Assembly: GCF_933775445.1 (NCBI RefSeq)
Contig: NC_065874.1
Location: 15,953,001 to 16,017,000, forward strand
Direction of reading: 5' to 3'
From: Argentina anserina
Lineage: Eukaryota; Streptophyta; Magnoliopsida; Rosales; Rosaceae
DNA: 64,000 nucleotides
Of this stretch, positions 17,916-28,851 are shown piece after piece. The notes below the pieces were generated by a model. It saw only the letters and a list, made by a program, of their open reading frames with translations, was not told the DNA's origin and made no database searches. Both the position numbers and the translations under genes were made by a program. Within the stretch, counting starts at the first letter, position 1. Every line of letters begins with the position of its first letter.

Positions 17916-20900
17916 GGGGTGGAGAAAGAGAGAGACAGACATACCGTCTAGTAATAACAATACGGAGGTAGTAGAAAGATGCGTGATACCTGGTTAAGAC
18001 GATTGAGGCAAATATAAGGTGATCCGTCATCACGTGGATTGAAGTCCAGCACGCTTACACCACAATTGCTCTGAAGTAAAGTCCTGAAATACTCCGTCCC
18101 CAATCCTGAATATTTATCCAAGGAAGAGTTCTTTAGTGAAAAGGAACATCTATGTTAGAAAACACAATTCAGGCAAACCTCTAAACAGAGAACAGAAAAA
18201 TACCAATGGCTGTTGCAAGGAGAGCCTGATTAACAGCATTATGAGCAACCACAAGAACAGACCTGCTTTCATGCAACAGTATACTGGTCCAGCAGCTCCT
18301 AGCACGTTCCCATAGCTCTCTCACTGGATAATGATCATCAATACAAAAGTTTGGTGCATCTACCTGCCATTTCTGATAAGCTGCACCAAACTTTTGCTTT
18401 CCCTCATGCTTCAAGAGGCCCTTCAATCAGAAAAATTGGATTAACAAACACAAAAATAAATTCAGCTCTTTGTTTTGGTACAAATGCAGCTGAAGGTGAC
18501 TCAAGTACACAATCAGTAAAGGAAAATAAGAAATTGAACTCACTTGAAATGAATACAAGTCGATTTCCCTCAAATCAAAATCAAAAATCATTTCCTCTCC
18601 GCGAGTGTCCCATATAATTTCAGCTGTTCTCTTTGACCGTGCCAAGGGACTGCAAAATACAACAGAAATCAGCCCCGAACAGTCTTCTCAATAGTGTAGC
18701 TTCCCACACCACTACAGAGCCCAACATTACATTTAACTTAAACTGGAGGTTGTTGAATTTAAACTCAGCATCTCAGACTCTTAATTTTATATTTTTACTA
18801 GTTAATTATCAATTTATCATTAAGACTTGGAACAATAAAAAAGACAGGTCATTGCTTTGCTCGCTTAATTGTACCCACAGTAGTATGAATCTAATATGCT
18901 AATGCACCGGAGAAATCCCTCAACAGGAAGAATTTGCATTCGACATTGATTATAGCTGCATACACTCTCCTCCTACATTATACAAGTCTAATGCACCGGA
19001 GAAATCCCTCAACAGGGAAAAGTCGCATACGGAATTGAGTATAGCTGCACACACTCTCTTCCTACATTATACTACTCACTAAAACATTGATAGCCAAAGT
19101 TGTAATTCACAAGAGTTTTATTATATTATTGTTTTCAGCCTAAAACCTAAAACCCCAGTTCTATTGTTTTCAGCCTATAACCTAAAACTCCAGTCACATT
19201 AACTTCAAACTACCCTAATTATGAGGCTGATTATACTAATACATGATATAAACTAAGAGTGATTATAGCAGCCTTACCTTCTCTGAACCTATAACTGATG
19301 AAGAGTCCAGAGAATGAGAGCAAGAAAAACTATACACACACTTCCAAAAGTTAACAAAATGGATAGTATATAAAAGGCTAAAAGAACACAAATCATCTCT
19401 CCGGTGATTCACAATGTTAATAATCTCCGTTGAACTTTATGGTTCGATCCAATTTGAAATCCAACTAATGGGGAAATTCCGAAGGAATGACAAACGGAAA
19501 GGAATTATAAGTTTTGAACTGACATTGGCAACAATTCTCATTAAAACTTTAAAGACCAAAAGTTAACATTGTGAATTAAACCTTGCCGCATGATATATTC
19601 ACGACTTTTGGCCTACTTTAGAATTGTTCATGCACTACATATATTGAGACTGTATTCAGCTGCTGGAATGCAAATGTTCAACTAAAAGTTAGTGCCTATA
19701 ATAACAAAGAGAAAAGGAAGATAGCAGCACTCATGCATTCAAAGGTTATAAGATCCAACCAATAGTGAAAAGGCATTAGAATATCAAGCAATGGGCTCTG
19801 ATATACCTTAGCAGTCAGTATGGAATCATACATATTAATAAACATAGTTTTAGCAAGGAAATCAAACTGTTCATTTGGCCTGATAGACTGATTCACAACA
19901 TCATCAACTCCAATCTATCATAGCCAAAATAACCAGTCCATTGGCATAGAAATGTCACGTTGACATCAAGGTACATATGCATGCTTTGATGGATACAGAT
20001 CTAAAAACATTTCGACAGCCAAATATTAAAGCTAACTATAACAAAATTCCAGAATTCAAAATCGACGCACTTTGCCCTTGAACTCTGAAACTGACCCAAA
20101 GACACAGAGAATTGAACTCTCATCATCCATAAAATTGCAAGATATATCCAATCAAGTCCATCCCCACCTTAGCACAAAAAGGAACACTAGCTATACCATA
20201 TCGAAAACCATCTCCCACGTCTGCGCAGCTCAATCATCATCTCATTCCCCACATTTTCCCCACGACAAATTTTGATTCCCACTCTTCCTATCATCTAATC
20301 CACCTTAGCCCCATTACCCCTATTTTATCTAAGACTCCCAAAGACACAAACTTTAGAGCCGAGAACAAGCGAAATCGAACATCCATGGCAATAGAGCTAG
20401 TTATATATAAAAATGTATTCTTTATGTCTCTGAACATAAGAAACCCAAAATGTACATTAAATGAAATCAGATGAATAAAACTCGAAACTGACAAAAGCAT
20501 CATACACCCACTTCAGGAAACAAGTTATTAAACCACTTAAACTCAAGATTGATTCATATGATCCTAACAATGCAACAGTTTCACAACCTGGCGAAGCAGA
20601 CGTCGAAGGTGTCAGCGATGAGCATTTGGCGGGAAGTGTGGGCCTGAGCCTCGCCTTTCTCGGTGAGCACTGAGAAATTGGAGCTGCCTTGGATCCTACC
20701 TTCCGCGTTCCACGTGCTCTGCCCGTGCCTCACCAGCACCACTCTCTTCGCCGCCTTCAAAGCCGGGAGCGGCGGCGGCGACGGGGAGAGCTCGTCTTGA
20801 AGGGCGGAAGAGCATCGCGGGGTACTGAAGTGAATGGTAGGGCTTGGCCGGGTTGGGAGAGACGGAGGGAAGAAGAAGAAGAAGAGGGTGGAGTTTGTGT

Positions 20901-20928
20901 GGAGAAGAAGAGGAGTGACTGAGAGCAT
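15540..20928 (-). CDS. Probable 2-carboxy-D-arabinitol-1-phosphatase, plastid (histidine-phosphatase family)
   Basis: Nine exons in transcript order: 20588-20928, 18544-18649, 18204-18420, 17990-18105, 17692-17790, 16634-16660 (27 bp), 16459-16557, 16213-16320, 15540-15908. All junctions keep phase and give 493 codons plus TAA. Introns are GT-AG except the last, which is GC-AG. The N terminus is a Ser/Pro-rich plastid transit-like peptide. Domain 1 carries LVRHGQSTWN (phosphohistidine His68), REID (Glu142) and VVAHNAVNQALL (His209), a full histidine-phosphatase site. Domain 2 starts LVCQGS (RHG lost, about residue 284) but keeps a VGHPALH-type block near 425 and the conserved C-terminal FHLDAGS. 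The layout matches the plant CA1P-like protein (about 480 residues in Arabidopsis, At5g22620). The known role of CA1P is removing the phosphate from the nocturnal Rubisco inhibitor CA1P in the stroma; substrate here is inferred. Intron 1 (1.94 kb) is the largest. Confidence 0.88.
16211..16212 (-). other. GC (non-GT) 5' splice site of last phosphatase intron
   Basis: The donor reads AATGAG|GCAAGTT on the minus strand. A GC donor with an otherwise strong AG|GCAAGT context is the usual form of the roughly 1% GC-AG intron class. Using the nearby GT (four bases further on) would shift the reading frame of exon 9, which encodes the highly conserved C terminus, so the GC site is preferred. Confidence 0.75.
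17881..17919. repeat. (GT)9 followed by a run of 21 G
   Basis: Lies in the intron between exons 4 and 5 of the phosphatase gene (C-rich in the transcript). The true length of the homopolymer may differ from the assembly. Confidence 0.9.
18899..19071 (+). repeat. Intronic tandem duplication of about 89 bp
   Basis: Copy 1 (18899-18987) and copy 2 (18988-19071) both start CTAATGCACCGGAGAAATCC and share TATAGCTGCA and CCTACATTATA. Located in intron 1 of the phosphatase gene. Confidence 0.85.
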
Positions 20929-22039
20929 TGTTTGTTTTCAGTATTTGGCGCTAGGAAATTGGAATATATATGATGGGGGTTTTTGTATGTCATGCCACTC
21001 ATTCGTATTTTTGCCTAAAAATCTGATCAAGCCCACGTGCGTACGATTGAAAATGGGCAGTAGAAACTAGAAAGTGAGGGAAAGATATAATGTCTGTAAT
21101 GTCTCTGAATCGTGTAAACTTGGAATTTAACCAAGCATGTTAAGTTGGTTATGGTTGAGCAGATAGACATTGTGCGAGCTTGTAAAGCGTCGCCCAAGAC
21201 AAGAAGTTTGATCTCTGACTGAGCGGGCGAGCCATAGCCCAACCAAGTGTCACACATGTCACGTTTTAAAACGCCAGTGTCACATATTTTTTGGAATTAA
21301 ATAGAAGCCGAGTGTCGATGCCATATTTTTACTTCTCTCACCTTAAAGTCTCTCACTTTCGATCCAAAATATATCTACTATACCCAAGAGTAGATAAAAA
21401 CACGGCAATTGAAACGTTCCTAAGTGTCACACGGGCACAGTCGATACTCAAACTTTTTCCCTATGTGATGGCGTTAAGCAGCCTACACTACCTAACCAGC
21501 CTACCCACTTCTCTCATTCAATTGTCTATTGCACAGCGAAAACTATCTAACAAGCGACAATAAGCATACAAGCCACACGCACACAAACAACACAAGTGTT
21601 TACGGGAGTCCGCTCCCAACCTTTAACTCATTAAAGGATCAAGAAGATTACAACGAGTACAAAGAGTGCTTTCAGCCTTAGTCTACCCAAACCCAATCTG
21701 CCTAGCAACTCACTTAGTACGCCTACATTAATCACTCAACCTAAGGGTACAATGAGGATACAATGAGACTTACAGCCTTCGCATTTCTAACATGCCCTAT
21801 CTGCCTAGCTCTCTATTGTGTTTCCCTCACCCTTACAATTGTTCTCTCCTTGCTTGTGTTCTCACAGTCTCTCGATTGTGATTCCCCTTCTCGGTCTACC
21901 AATGACAACCCCATTGGCCTAGGTTATGTTGCACTGCATTTGTGCATGGCGGTTGACACCCCCAACCACCCTAGGGTGATGTGGCAGCCTGCATGCTTGC
22001 CAAGCAAGCCTTGTAACTCCCTTGACACAGCCCATTGAT
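20929..22039. other. 5' flank of the phosphatase gene and unassigned DNA
   Basis: A TATATAT stretch (about 20964-20970) lies just upstream of the phosphatase start and could be a TATA region, but this is not decisive. From about 21290 the DNA becomes relatively C/T-rich with no supportable gene. Confidence 0.35.
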
Positions 22040-22250
22040 TTCCCCTACCTTGCATGAGTAACTGTTGTCCTATCTTCAAGATTGAGTCGCCACCTTGCAT
22101 GAGTAACCACCCACTAACTTGGATAACTGGCCACTGCTTTGGTAACTGTCTTGGATAACTGCCCACTACTTGGTAACTTTCATGGCTGCTTGATAACTGC
22201 CCACTGCATGCTTGGTAACTGCCACTACATGGGAACTGCTCAGTAACTGC
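22040..22250 (+). repeat. Array of degenerate GGTAACTGCCCACT-type repeats
   Basis: About ten copies of a degenerate 15-18-base unit, seen as GAGTAACCACCCACTAAC, GGATAACTGGCCACTGC, GGATAACTGCCCACTAC, GATAACTGCCCACTGC and GGTAACTGCCACTAC, with irregular spacing. It lies directly upstream of a second, unrelated array. Confidence 0.7.
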
Positions 22251-22413
22251 CGTGTTGAGTCATGCATTCCCCTGCACGCCAAGTGTCGCAGCCTCTGTTG
22301 TCGACCTGCATGCACGCTGCGCGCGCGCATGCTTGCTTGCTTGCTGCCTGTGCTTGCCTGCCACTGTGCCCTTCCATGCGTGCTGCTGTCTTGCATCCAC
22401 GCCTGTGATCAGT

Positions 22414-22811
22414 GCTAGCGAGGTTAATATCTAGCCTATAGGTCTGCCTGCTCCGTGCTAGCGAGGCTAACATCCAGCCACTGCATGCCTAGTGCTTGCT
22501 GAGATCTGCTGGCGAGGCTAATCTCCCTGTCGTGTCAGATCTGCCCACTTCCTTGCTGGCGAGGCTAATATCCAGCCTACAGGTCTGCTAGCGAGGCTAA
22601 TCTGCCCGCATCTGCTAGCGAGGCTAATCTCCAGCCCAGCCCTTGCACTTGTCTCTGCATCTGCCTTGCATGCTGGCGAGGCTAATATGCCTGCATCTTT
22701 CGAGGCTAATAACTCCGCATCATTTGCATTGCTTAGCACCTGACTCCGTGCTTGTAAGGCTCCTGCTAGTGAGGCTAATACGCAGCCAATCACTGTGCTA
22801 GCGAGGCTAAT
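22414..22811 (+). repeat. Array of ten GCTAGCGAGGCTAAT repeats, irregularly spaced
   Basis: Copies start at 22414, 22457, 22508, 22555, 22587, 22614, 22672, about 22698 (truncated), 22764 and 22797. The 15-base core is well conserved (variants GCTGGCG, GCTAGTG), while the 11-50-base spacers differ in length and sequence. It is not a simple tandem repeat or a CRISPR (unit too short, spacers uneven, eukaryotic DNA). Function unknown; it may be the leader of an unrecognised retroelement. Confidence 0.85.
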
Positions 22812-23241
22812 ACCTCCGCTACTGATCTGCCTTGCTTCTTGCATGCAATCCTTACATGCGTGAGCCTCGCTGAGGCACGGCCCAAGGCTCATGCCATGCC
22901 CAGCCTATCAGGCTCTAAGGTTGTAACACTAAGCTTCCTTAATGGATATGCTACTAAAATCATCATACTTTGCAAGCGTTATTAAAGCATGTAAATTACT
23001 GTATCATCTCAAATCGAAAGAAGATTGTTGCAATTATTTTTGAAGCATGTAAAGTATCTATTTGCTCAAATCTAAAGAGAAAATTTGCCGATTTGCCGCG
23101 ACAGAGTATGTTGGAGTTGTCCAAGCATATATGACGCTGCTCTGCTTGTAATAGACTTCTCAGTAGTCGATTGGTTGCTTGGCTTTGCATGCACAAGTGA
23201 TGCCGGTTTGATAATATGCGAGAGATAGCCAAGTGTGACTT

Positions 23242-23420
23242 TGTTGGAGATGAGAGATCTCACATCTAAGAAGTGACAAATAAAATAAAACTTATAAGTA
23301 AGTTGATAATACCCAATTGTACGATGCCTTTTGTGATTAAAACCCAATACCTGTGAGGTGGCTAAGTTGGGACAATATCGGTACAGTTGGTCCACGGGTC
23401 ACGCTTGTCGTTGTTTAACA
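23242..23420 (+). repeat. TRIM 5' LTR
   Basis: TG...CA-bounded LTR of the TRIM element. It contains the near-palindrome GATGAGAGATCTCACATC. Confidence 0.92.
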
Positions 23421-23432
23421 TGGTATCAGAGC
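23421..23432 (+). other. TRIM primer-binding site
   Basis: TGGTATCAGAGC abuts the 5' LTR with no gap and is complementary to the initiator-Met tRNA 3' end. Confidence 0.9.
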
Positions 23433-23653
23433 GGGTCCCTCTCCAGTCGCGCCTCCAATCTGTTGTGGTCCCGAGTTGGGTGCCACTTTATCATGGGCCC
23501 AAAATGGATGTCATTATCATGTCATGAGAGAGTTTCCGATTGGATGGTCACCAAGTGTCGTTGGTTACTGGACCTTGGTTGATTTCGTCACAGTATGTGG
23601 GATGTTAATCTGTCACGTGTAGACCTAAAAATTAGGTTGCACGTGAGAGGGCG

Positions 23654-23833
23654 TGTTGGAGATGAGATATCTCACATCTAAGAAGTGACAAATAAAATAA
23701 AGCTTATAAGTGAGTGGATAATACCCAATTGTTCCGAGATCTTTTGTGATTAAAACCCAACACATGTGAGATGGCTAAGTTGGGACAATATCAGTACAGT
23801 TAGTTTATGGGTCACGCTTGTCGCTGTTTAACA
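23654..23833 (+). repeat. TRIM 3' LTR
   Basis: Second LTR copy, roughly 92% identical to the first by eye, followed by the right GACTT target duplication. Confidence 0.92.
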
Positions 23834-23969
23834 GACTTGATATAAAATTTAGAACTTAGAGGAATGTAAAGCTCATTGCCATCTATCCTGCTACGATACA
23901 CCACCTCCCCTCCATCCAACCTAACACATGAGCCCGGATGAGTACATGCATACCTTCAGTCTGGGATCA

Positions 23970-24165
23970 AGGCCGAAGTTTGGGGTTGCACAGAAGCTGT
24001 TCGACGAAATGCGTGTGAGAGTGTAAAACACTTTGGTGGCTGGGTATTGCGTGTGTAGCAGGGTGTTTGAGGCAATCGTTGTTGTTCGGAGACAAGACTT
24101 TGTTTTCCTGGTCGACGATGATCAGTGCCAAGGCCAAGTTGGGTGATTTGGACTGTATTTGCTGT
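23970..24165 (+). pseudogene. PPR (pentatricopeptide repeat) gene relic A
   Basis: Translated pieces include KLFDEMRVRV, NTLVAGYC and LFSWSTMISAKAKLGDL. These are the PPR signature blocks (aKLFDEMpvRDvvSWNtli.GYc and vFd.M.ekslFSWSTMIsGYaklGdl) with a stop in place of DVVSW and a frameshift. About 65 codons survive. A closely similar relic lies at 41500-41720. Functional PPR proteins bind organellar RNA; this fragment cannot. Confidence 0.7.
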
Positions 24166-26439
24166 TACTTCAAAATTGATAACAAGCGTCAGATTCTAAC
24201 CCTCAAATCATACGTAGTAACGTACGTGAAGATCCAAGAAGCGATCGTCAAATCCGTATATGATACTCATACCGATATTCAACATGGAAAATTCAACTGC
24301 TTTGTGTTTTTGATGAGGCTGCTTCTACATTCAGAAATAGGGTGTTGGTTGCTGGTATGCGTGCATGTCTTTTTCTTAACTGTTTGTTATTTTTATCAGT
24401 TGCCTTGATATTTTATTTTTATTTTGTGTCTTTGTGCCTCTCTGGAAGTATTTATGTGTTCCTTTTTATGATATATCATATCGCTCCACTAGGTAAGCAC
24501 CCTCATCACTTCTGCTTTTTCAAATTCTCTCTTCCCTTTTTTTCACTCTTATTACCTATGATTTTATTTCTGCAATTTCTTCTGGGCATTTCTGATTTAG
24601 CTCTTTAATTCAGTTTTTGAATGGTTGTTTAGGATATCTACTTTCTTATTTGACTTCTTGAGCTGCTAATGAACTTTCATTTCTTTGATTGCTAAGAACC
24701 ATTAGCCATTTTTATGTATGAGGATTACGCTGTTTGAATGTGAAATGGGTTCATTGTTACTTTGATTAGGTTCTCATTTTTCTTTATCCGGATTGAGGTT
24801 TGAATCTTTGTACTTTTGGGGTTTCAATTCGGTCTCCTTGGGTTTTGATATGTGAAATTGAAACTAATGAATTGGGGATTGACTCTTAATTGGATGTAGA
24901 AGTGTTCAAGTCTAACACATTGTTACCGTGTTCTTGTTTTTTGGCTTTTCAGATTGGGGAAATCTTTGCAAATGATTGGGTTTCACTTTAAAGGTAATGG
25001 CTATCAAGAATTTTTTCCTCTGTTGATTTCACTATCATTTTTCTTATGACAATTTTGGAATTTTTGTTTATGGTAAGGTTGAAGAGCCTTAGATTATGAA
25101 TTAATTTGCCTACAATTGTGGGTTCATGCTGTATTGTATTTATATGATTATGGGTTGGGTAATGATGTGGTTATGAGTTGTCAGCAAAAAGTTATAGGAA
25201 TAAGTGGGGAGTAATCTGAGTGAATATATATGGCTAATGGTTAAAATTCTAGGTTCCTATTGTTTTTTTATCTTTCTAGTTTCGTTTGTGGGAAGATTTG
25301 GAACCTCATCAATTGTTTGTTTAATTCATATCTACAAGGGTGAAGAATCTCAATTGCTCAATAAAGGTATCTGTATAGTGCTAAAATCGAACCAGGTATG
25401 CTCTCAGTAAAATACACTAGCCTTTTGGTATCTTAATTTAACTTGATTTGTTTTTATCATTGTCATTGTTATTGAGTTTATTTGCAGTCAATTTGCTAAT
25501 GCATGTATTGTGGCACCTTGATTTTCTTTCTAGATTCATATGAAGTTTCAGATTTATTTTTTCTTACAATAAGTTATAATTACTCTTAGTTGTGTGTGTT
25601 TCATTTTTAGACATTGCTTGCATAAGTATTGCTTGAATTTAAAAATGATTGACAAAGAGTGGGTGTGGCTTCCCAGGTAATAAACCACGCTTAATTTTTC
25701 TAGTCACCAATAGTTGAAAGTAACTTATTGTTAGTGTAAAAACAAGAATCCTATCAAGTGCAAGTTGTTCAATTGGAGTGGAAATGAGGAAATAGTAGTT
25801 ACTGAAGGTTGTTGGTTCTCTAATGATCCAAAAGAGCTTGTTAATTATATTACAACAAAATTGGTTTTTCATAGCATTAATTGATAGCGTTTATGTTGTA
25901 AGTGCTATAGACTGCCTCTCCCGGCGTCTCTGCCTCGAGTGACTGCCTCTCCCGGCGACCTCTCTCGCTCTCTCAAATCTGTTTCTTCATAAGGTTGGGA
26001 CTATTGTTTACATTCTGATTGTTCAGTTTTGTTTTCAGTCCATATATTCATGTTTATATATAGGATTTCCCATTATTGGTGTTGTTGTTTTTTGTATTAT
26101 GTCATATATTCATGGCTCTAGGATCTGCTCTGATTATTGGTGTTGTTGTTTTCTGTTTTTGCAGCAATATTGCATTAGTCTATAGTTGAAGATGATCATC
26201 TCCTTCAAGTCATGTAATGCAGCAAAATTGGTTTTTGTTGTTGTTGTTGTTATTGTGTACTATGTTTAATTTCTAGTTGTCCATGTTGGAATATATTAAA
26301 ACTCTATTCTCAGATGGAACATTTGTGTTGAATTAGTTATGTATCATTTTGAACCTTTAAATGAAGTATGTGCTTGTATGGTTGTCATAATTTGAAGCTG
26401 ATTTTGTTTCAATCTTGAAGGTTTATATGACATAACTAA
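24166..26439. other. T-rich non-coding stretch
   Basis: Long T-rich, intron-like sequence. Hydrophobic open frames (24342-24608, 25204-25410) reflect T-rich codons rather than a recognisable protein. GACTGCCTCTCCCGGCG occurs twice at about 25910-25957. Nothing firmer. Confidence 0.4.
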
Positions 26440-26819
26440 AAAGAGCTATAAGAAGTGAACAATATATTGCTTAAAATTGACAGTTGAATGACGCCATTCG
26501 TTGAAATGCTATTATAGGAATCAAAACGCTATCGAATGTAAGACAGTAGCACTGGTTAAACGCTATGAATAGAAACAAACTTACAACGTTTTACGAATTG
26601 CTATGGAAGATATTTTTCATAGTTGTACATAAACGCTGTTGTAGACTTTTTTATAGCAACATGAAAACACTATTATTGGATGTCTTTTAATAGCGATTCC
26701 CGAAGCGCTATGTAAAGCTGCAAACCTATAACGGGCACTGACATAGTACTTCTTAAAACGCTATGAGACAGTCTCATAGTGATTTTCAGCCGCTATGAAT
26801 GATGTCTTATGGTGTAGTG
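26440..26819 (-). mobile_element. Orphan CACTA transposon terminus (right end)
   Basis: On the minus strand the end reads CACTACACCATAAGACATC, the invariant CACTA start. Inside it lie many short repeats of AACGCTAT/ATAGCGTT in both orientations over about 350 bp (for example around 26527, 26569, 26697, 26758), as in CACTA subterminal regions. No partner terminus was found to the left, so the copy is truncated or rearranged. Confidence 0.6.
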
Positions 26820-26849
26820 TATCAACGGTACGGATGCCAATTTGTAGGC

Positions 26850-27003
26850 CTCATCATTTAGCCCGCAGAGACCCGCAAGCCCTATGGGTTTTTACCCGGC
26901 CCGCCAAAGCCCGCTTCCGTGAGTAGAGGGCCGGACTTAGATTAGAGAAGTGAAATCCGGCCCGGCCCGCCAAAAGCCAGCAAGGGCCGGCCCGTAAAAC
27001 CCC
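26850..27003. repeat. GGCCCGGC-rich segment, possible hAT-like end fragment
   Basis: Repeated CCGGCCCGCC/GGGCCGG motifs resemble the subterminal regions of the element at 4605-5230, but only one end is present. Confidence 0.35.
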
Positions 27004-28154
27004 CCCAAATAATAAAATATTATACATACATATTTTATTAGATTTAAAATAAAACTATCGCATTATGAAGCAAGTATATGAATGTAACTTCTCGGGATCA
27101 ATCAACATCAACCGATATGATCGATATTTATATTTAGTAACCCAGAAAAATTTCATCCAATTCAGACCTCATCTGACCGTCGAAATTTCTGATAAACCGA
27201 AAACAACACTAATATGCCATAAAGGAAGACCTATTACCAAAATGCGAACACCAAAAACCATTTGCATATCTGAAACCACCTAATTTTTGTCACCGATTGT
27301 GTGCGGTCACACCAAGGAAACCCACTTGGCAAAGCCCCAGTCAATAGGGATATTAATATGTCAAAACGTCTATTTTTTAGTTGACCGTAGGTACGGACGG
27401 TCAAACAATATCCAAAACGTACGAAATTTTTACGGGTTCCCTAAATATATATACTGATCACATCTGCTGGTGTCGATCGACCATATTTTGAACTGGAGTT
27501 ATCCCAATCTCATCTCTCTTACCCATACCACAAACCCAAACCCCACCGCCCCATTCTCCAATGCTCCACCACCGCCGCCACCACCTCCAAGCAAAGGTCA
27601 AAAGCCAAAACTCAAAAGTACCATGATTAACCAAATCAAACAAATTCATGGGTGAGTCTAGATAAGTATCGAGGTTGGGTTTCTATTAATTGCCTGGATT
27701 ATGTAAGTTTGATGCAATCAAGCTTTTCAAAAATGGTTAAAATTGGGGAGATTTTGGGGGAAAAGATGAGAGAGACGACTTGGAGGCCTTTCTTCTAATT
27801 ACAGTTCAAAACAACTTCGTTTGGGTTTCTCATAATTAATGAGAGGCTAAATGTCGTCGTTTTGATATAGAATGTTAATCAATGATCAATTGAATTAATT
27901 AAATTACAATTAATTCAATTCAAAGACTTCGAAAAAATCCTAAATTCAACCGAATAAAACTAATAATTTTGAAGCTAAATTAAATTATAATAAATATATA
28001 ATTATAATAATTAATTCATAATGTGGCATTTCTATATCTAAACTATAAATCATACACCATAACACATTAACAATTATACAATTCATATGTTATCAGTACA
28101 TATTTTTAGGCATCACGTAAAAAATTCATTCAATTTAAACACCGTTTAACCATC
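27004..28154. other. Intergenic, nothing recognised
   Basis: AT-rich. A CCACCG-type triplet tract lies near 27565-27590. No supportable gene or element. Confidence 0.4.
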
Positions 28155-28440
28155 CACTACTAGAACAAAACCCTAAAGTGACGAAATATTTTCGTCACCT
28201 ACGAGCATTATTCGTCACCTAAGAAGTTACGTGACGAAAATTTCGTCACCTAAGAGTCGTGATTGAAGAACTTAAGTGACGAAATAAAGTGATTCGTCAC
28301 TATACCGGGAACTTACACCATGATTTCTTTTTCGTCTCTATCATTATAAGGTGACGAGACTTTTTCGTCACCTAAGAAACATATTTAGTTATTTAAGTTC
28401 TTAAGTGGCGATACTATTTTATCATGGAACTATTTTATCC
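28155..28440 (+). mobile_element. Orphan CACTA transposon terminus (left end)
   Basis: It begins CACTACTAGAACAAAACCC, a canonical CACTA terminus. About eight GTGACGAAA/TTCGTCACC subterminal repeats in both orientations follow (28177-28365). The opposite terminus is missing; sequence related to the upstream region of the next receptor gene follows within about 50 bp. The subterminal repeats differ from those at 26440-26819, so this is another family. Confidence 0.65.
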
Positions 28441-28851
28441 ACCGTAAGAAGTCAGTCATCTGCAAAGCGACGACGACTATATATACTTGTGGCGGGAGAC
28501 CTCTCATCTTCTTGACCTCTTGTGTATGGAAAAACAGTTGATGTAGTCTTGACAATACTCCTATGGGACTTGCCAATTCAAAGTTGATCTTCTCGACACC
28601 TTTCATGATATGGATATTAATTTTTGAACTTCATATATACTGGCGAACCCTCACTGGTAATTTGTTTATATTGAAAGCAAAGACCATGGGTCAATGCATG
28701 GTGACTTCAAAGTGTACCCCAGTCAATACTCTTGCTCCTATGACCTGGGGTCCTCCTTGAGCATGTCTTAAATGGAACTTGCAACTTCCACAAGCAAATA
28801 CCCATGACACCGTCACCGTGACACGATCTTTCTCAAGCAAGTTCGAACAGA
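28441..28851 (+). promoter_or_regulatory. 5' flank of receptor-kinase copy 1
   Basis: Parts of this stretch (GACGACGACTATA, CCTCTC, TGGTGACTTCA, CTCCTATGA) reappear in the same order upstream of copy 3 (about 52115-52385), so the two flanks are paralogous. No individual promoter element could be fixed. Confidence 0.45.

Larger units (their letters stand above)
23242..23833 (+). mobile_element. Complete TRIM (terminal-repeat retrotransposon in miniature)
   Basis: Two direct repeats, 23242-23420 (179 bp) and 23654-23833 (180 bp), each start TGTTGGAGATGAGA and end TGTTTAACA. They flank a 233-bp internal region. GACTT occurs immediately on both outer sides (23237-23241 and 23834-23838), a perfect 5-bp target duplication. 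The internal region starts with TGGTATCAGAGC, complementary to the 3' end of initiator tRNA-Met (primer-binding site), and ends with purine-rich GTGAGAGGGCG before the second LTR. No ORF. At least a dozen LTR differences indicate an old insertion. Confidence 0.93.

Noticed and set aside
21120..21240. tRNA-derived SINE
   Set aside because: GTTATGGTTGAGCAG and AGTTTGATCTCT loosely resemble A and B boxes, but there is no clear poly-A or target duplication.
22414..22811. CRISPR-like array of short repeats
   Set aside because: The repeat core is only 15 bases, spacers are uneven and degenerate, no cas genes are present, and the DNA is plant nuclear.
22518..22892. Minus-strand 124-codon frame with repeated Ile-Ser-Leu-Ala-Ser
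   Set aside because: It is the translation of the GCTAGCGAGGCTAAT repeat array, not an independent protein.
24342..24608. Possible membrane protein (very hydrophobic frame)
   Set aside because: Hydrophobicity comes from T-rich intron-like DNA; no conserved motif, and the overlapping frames are equally hydrophobic.
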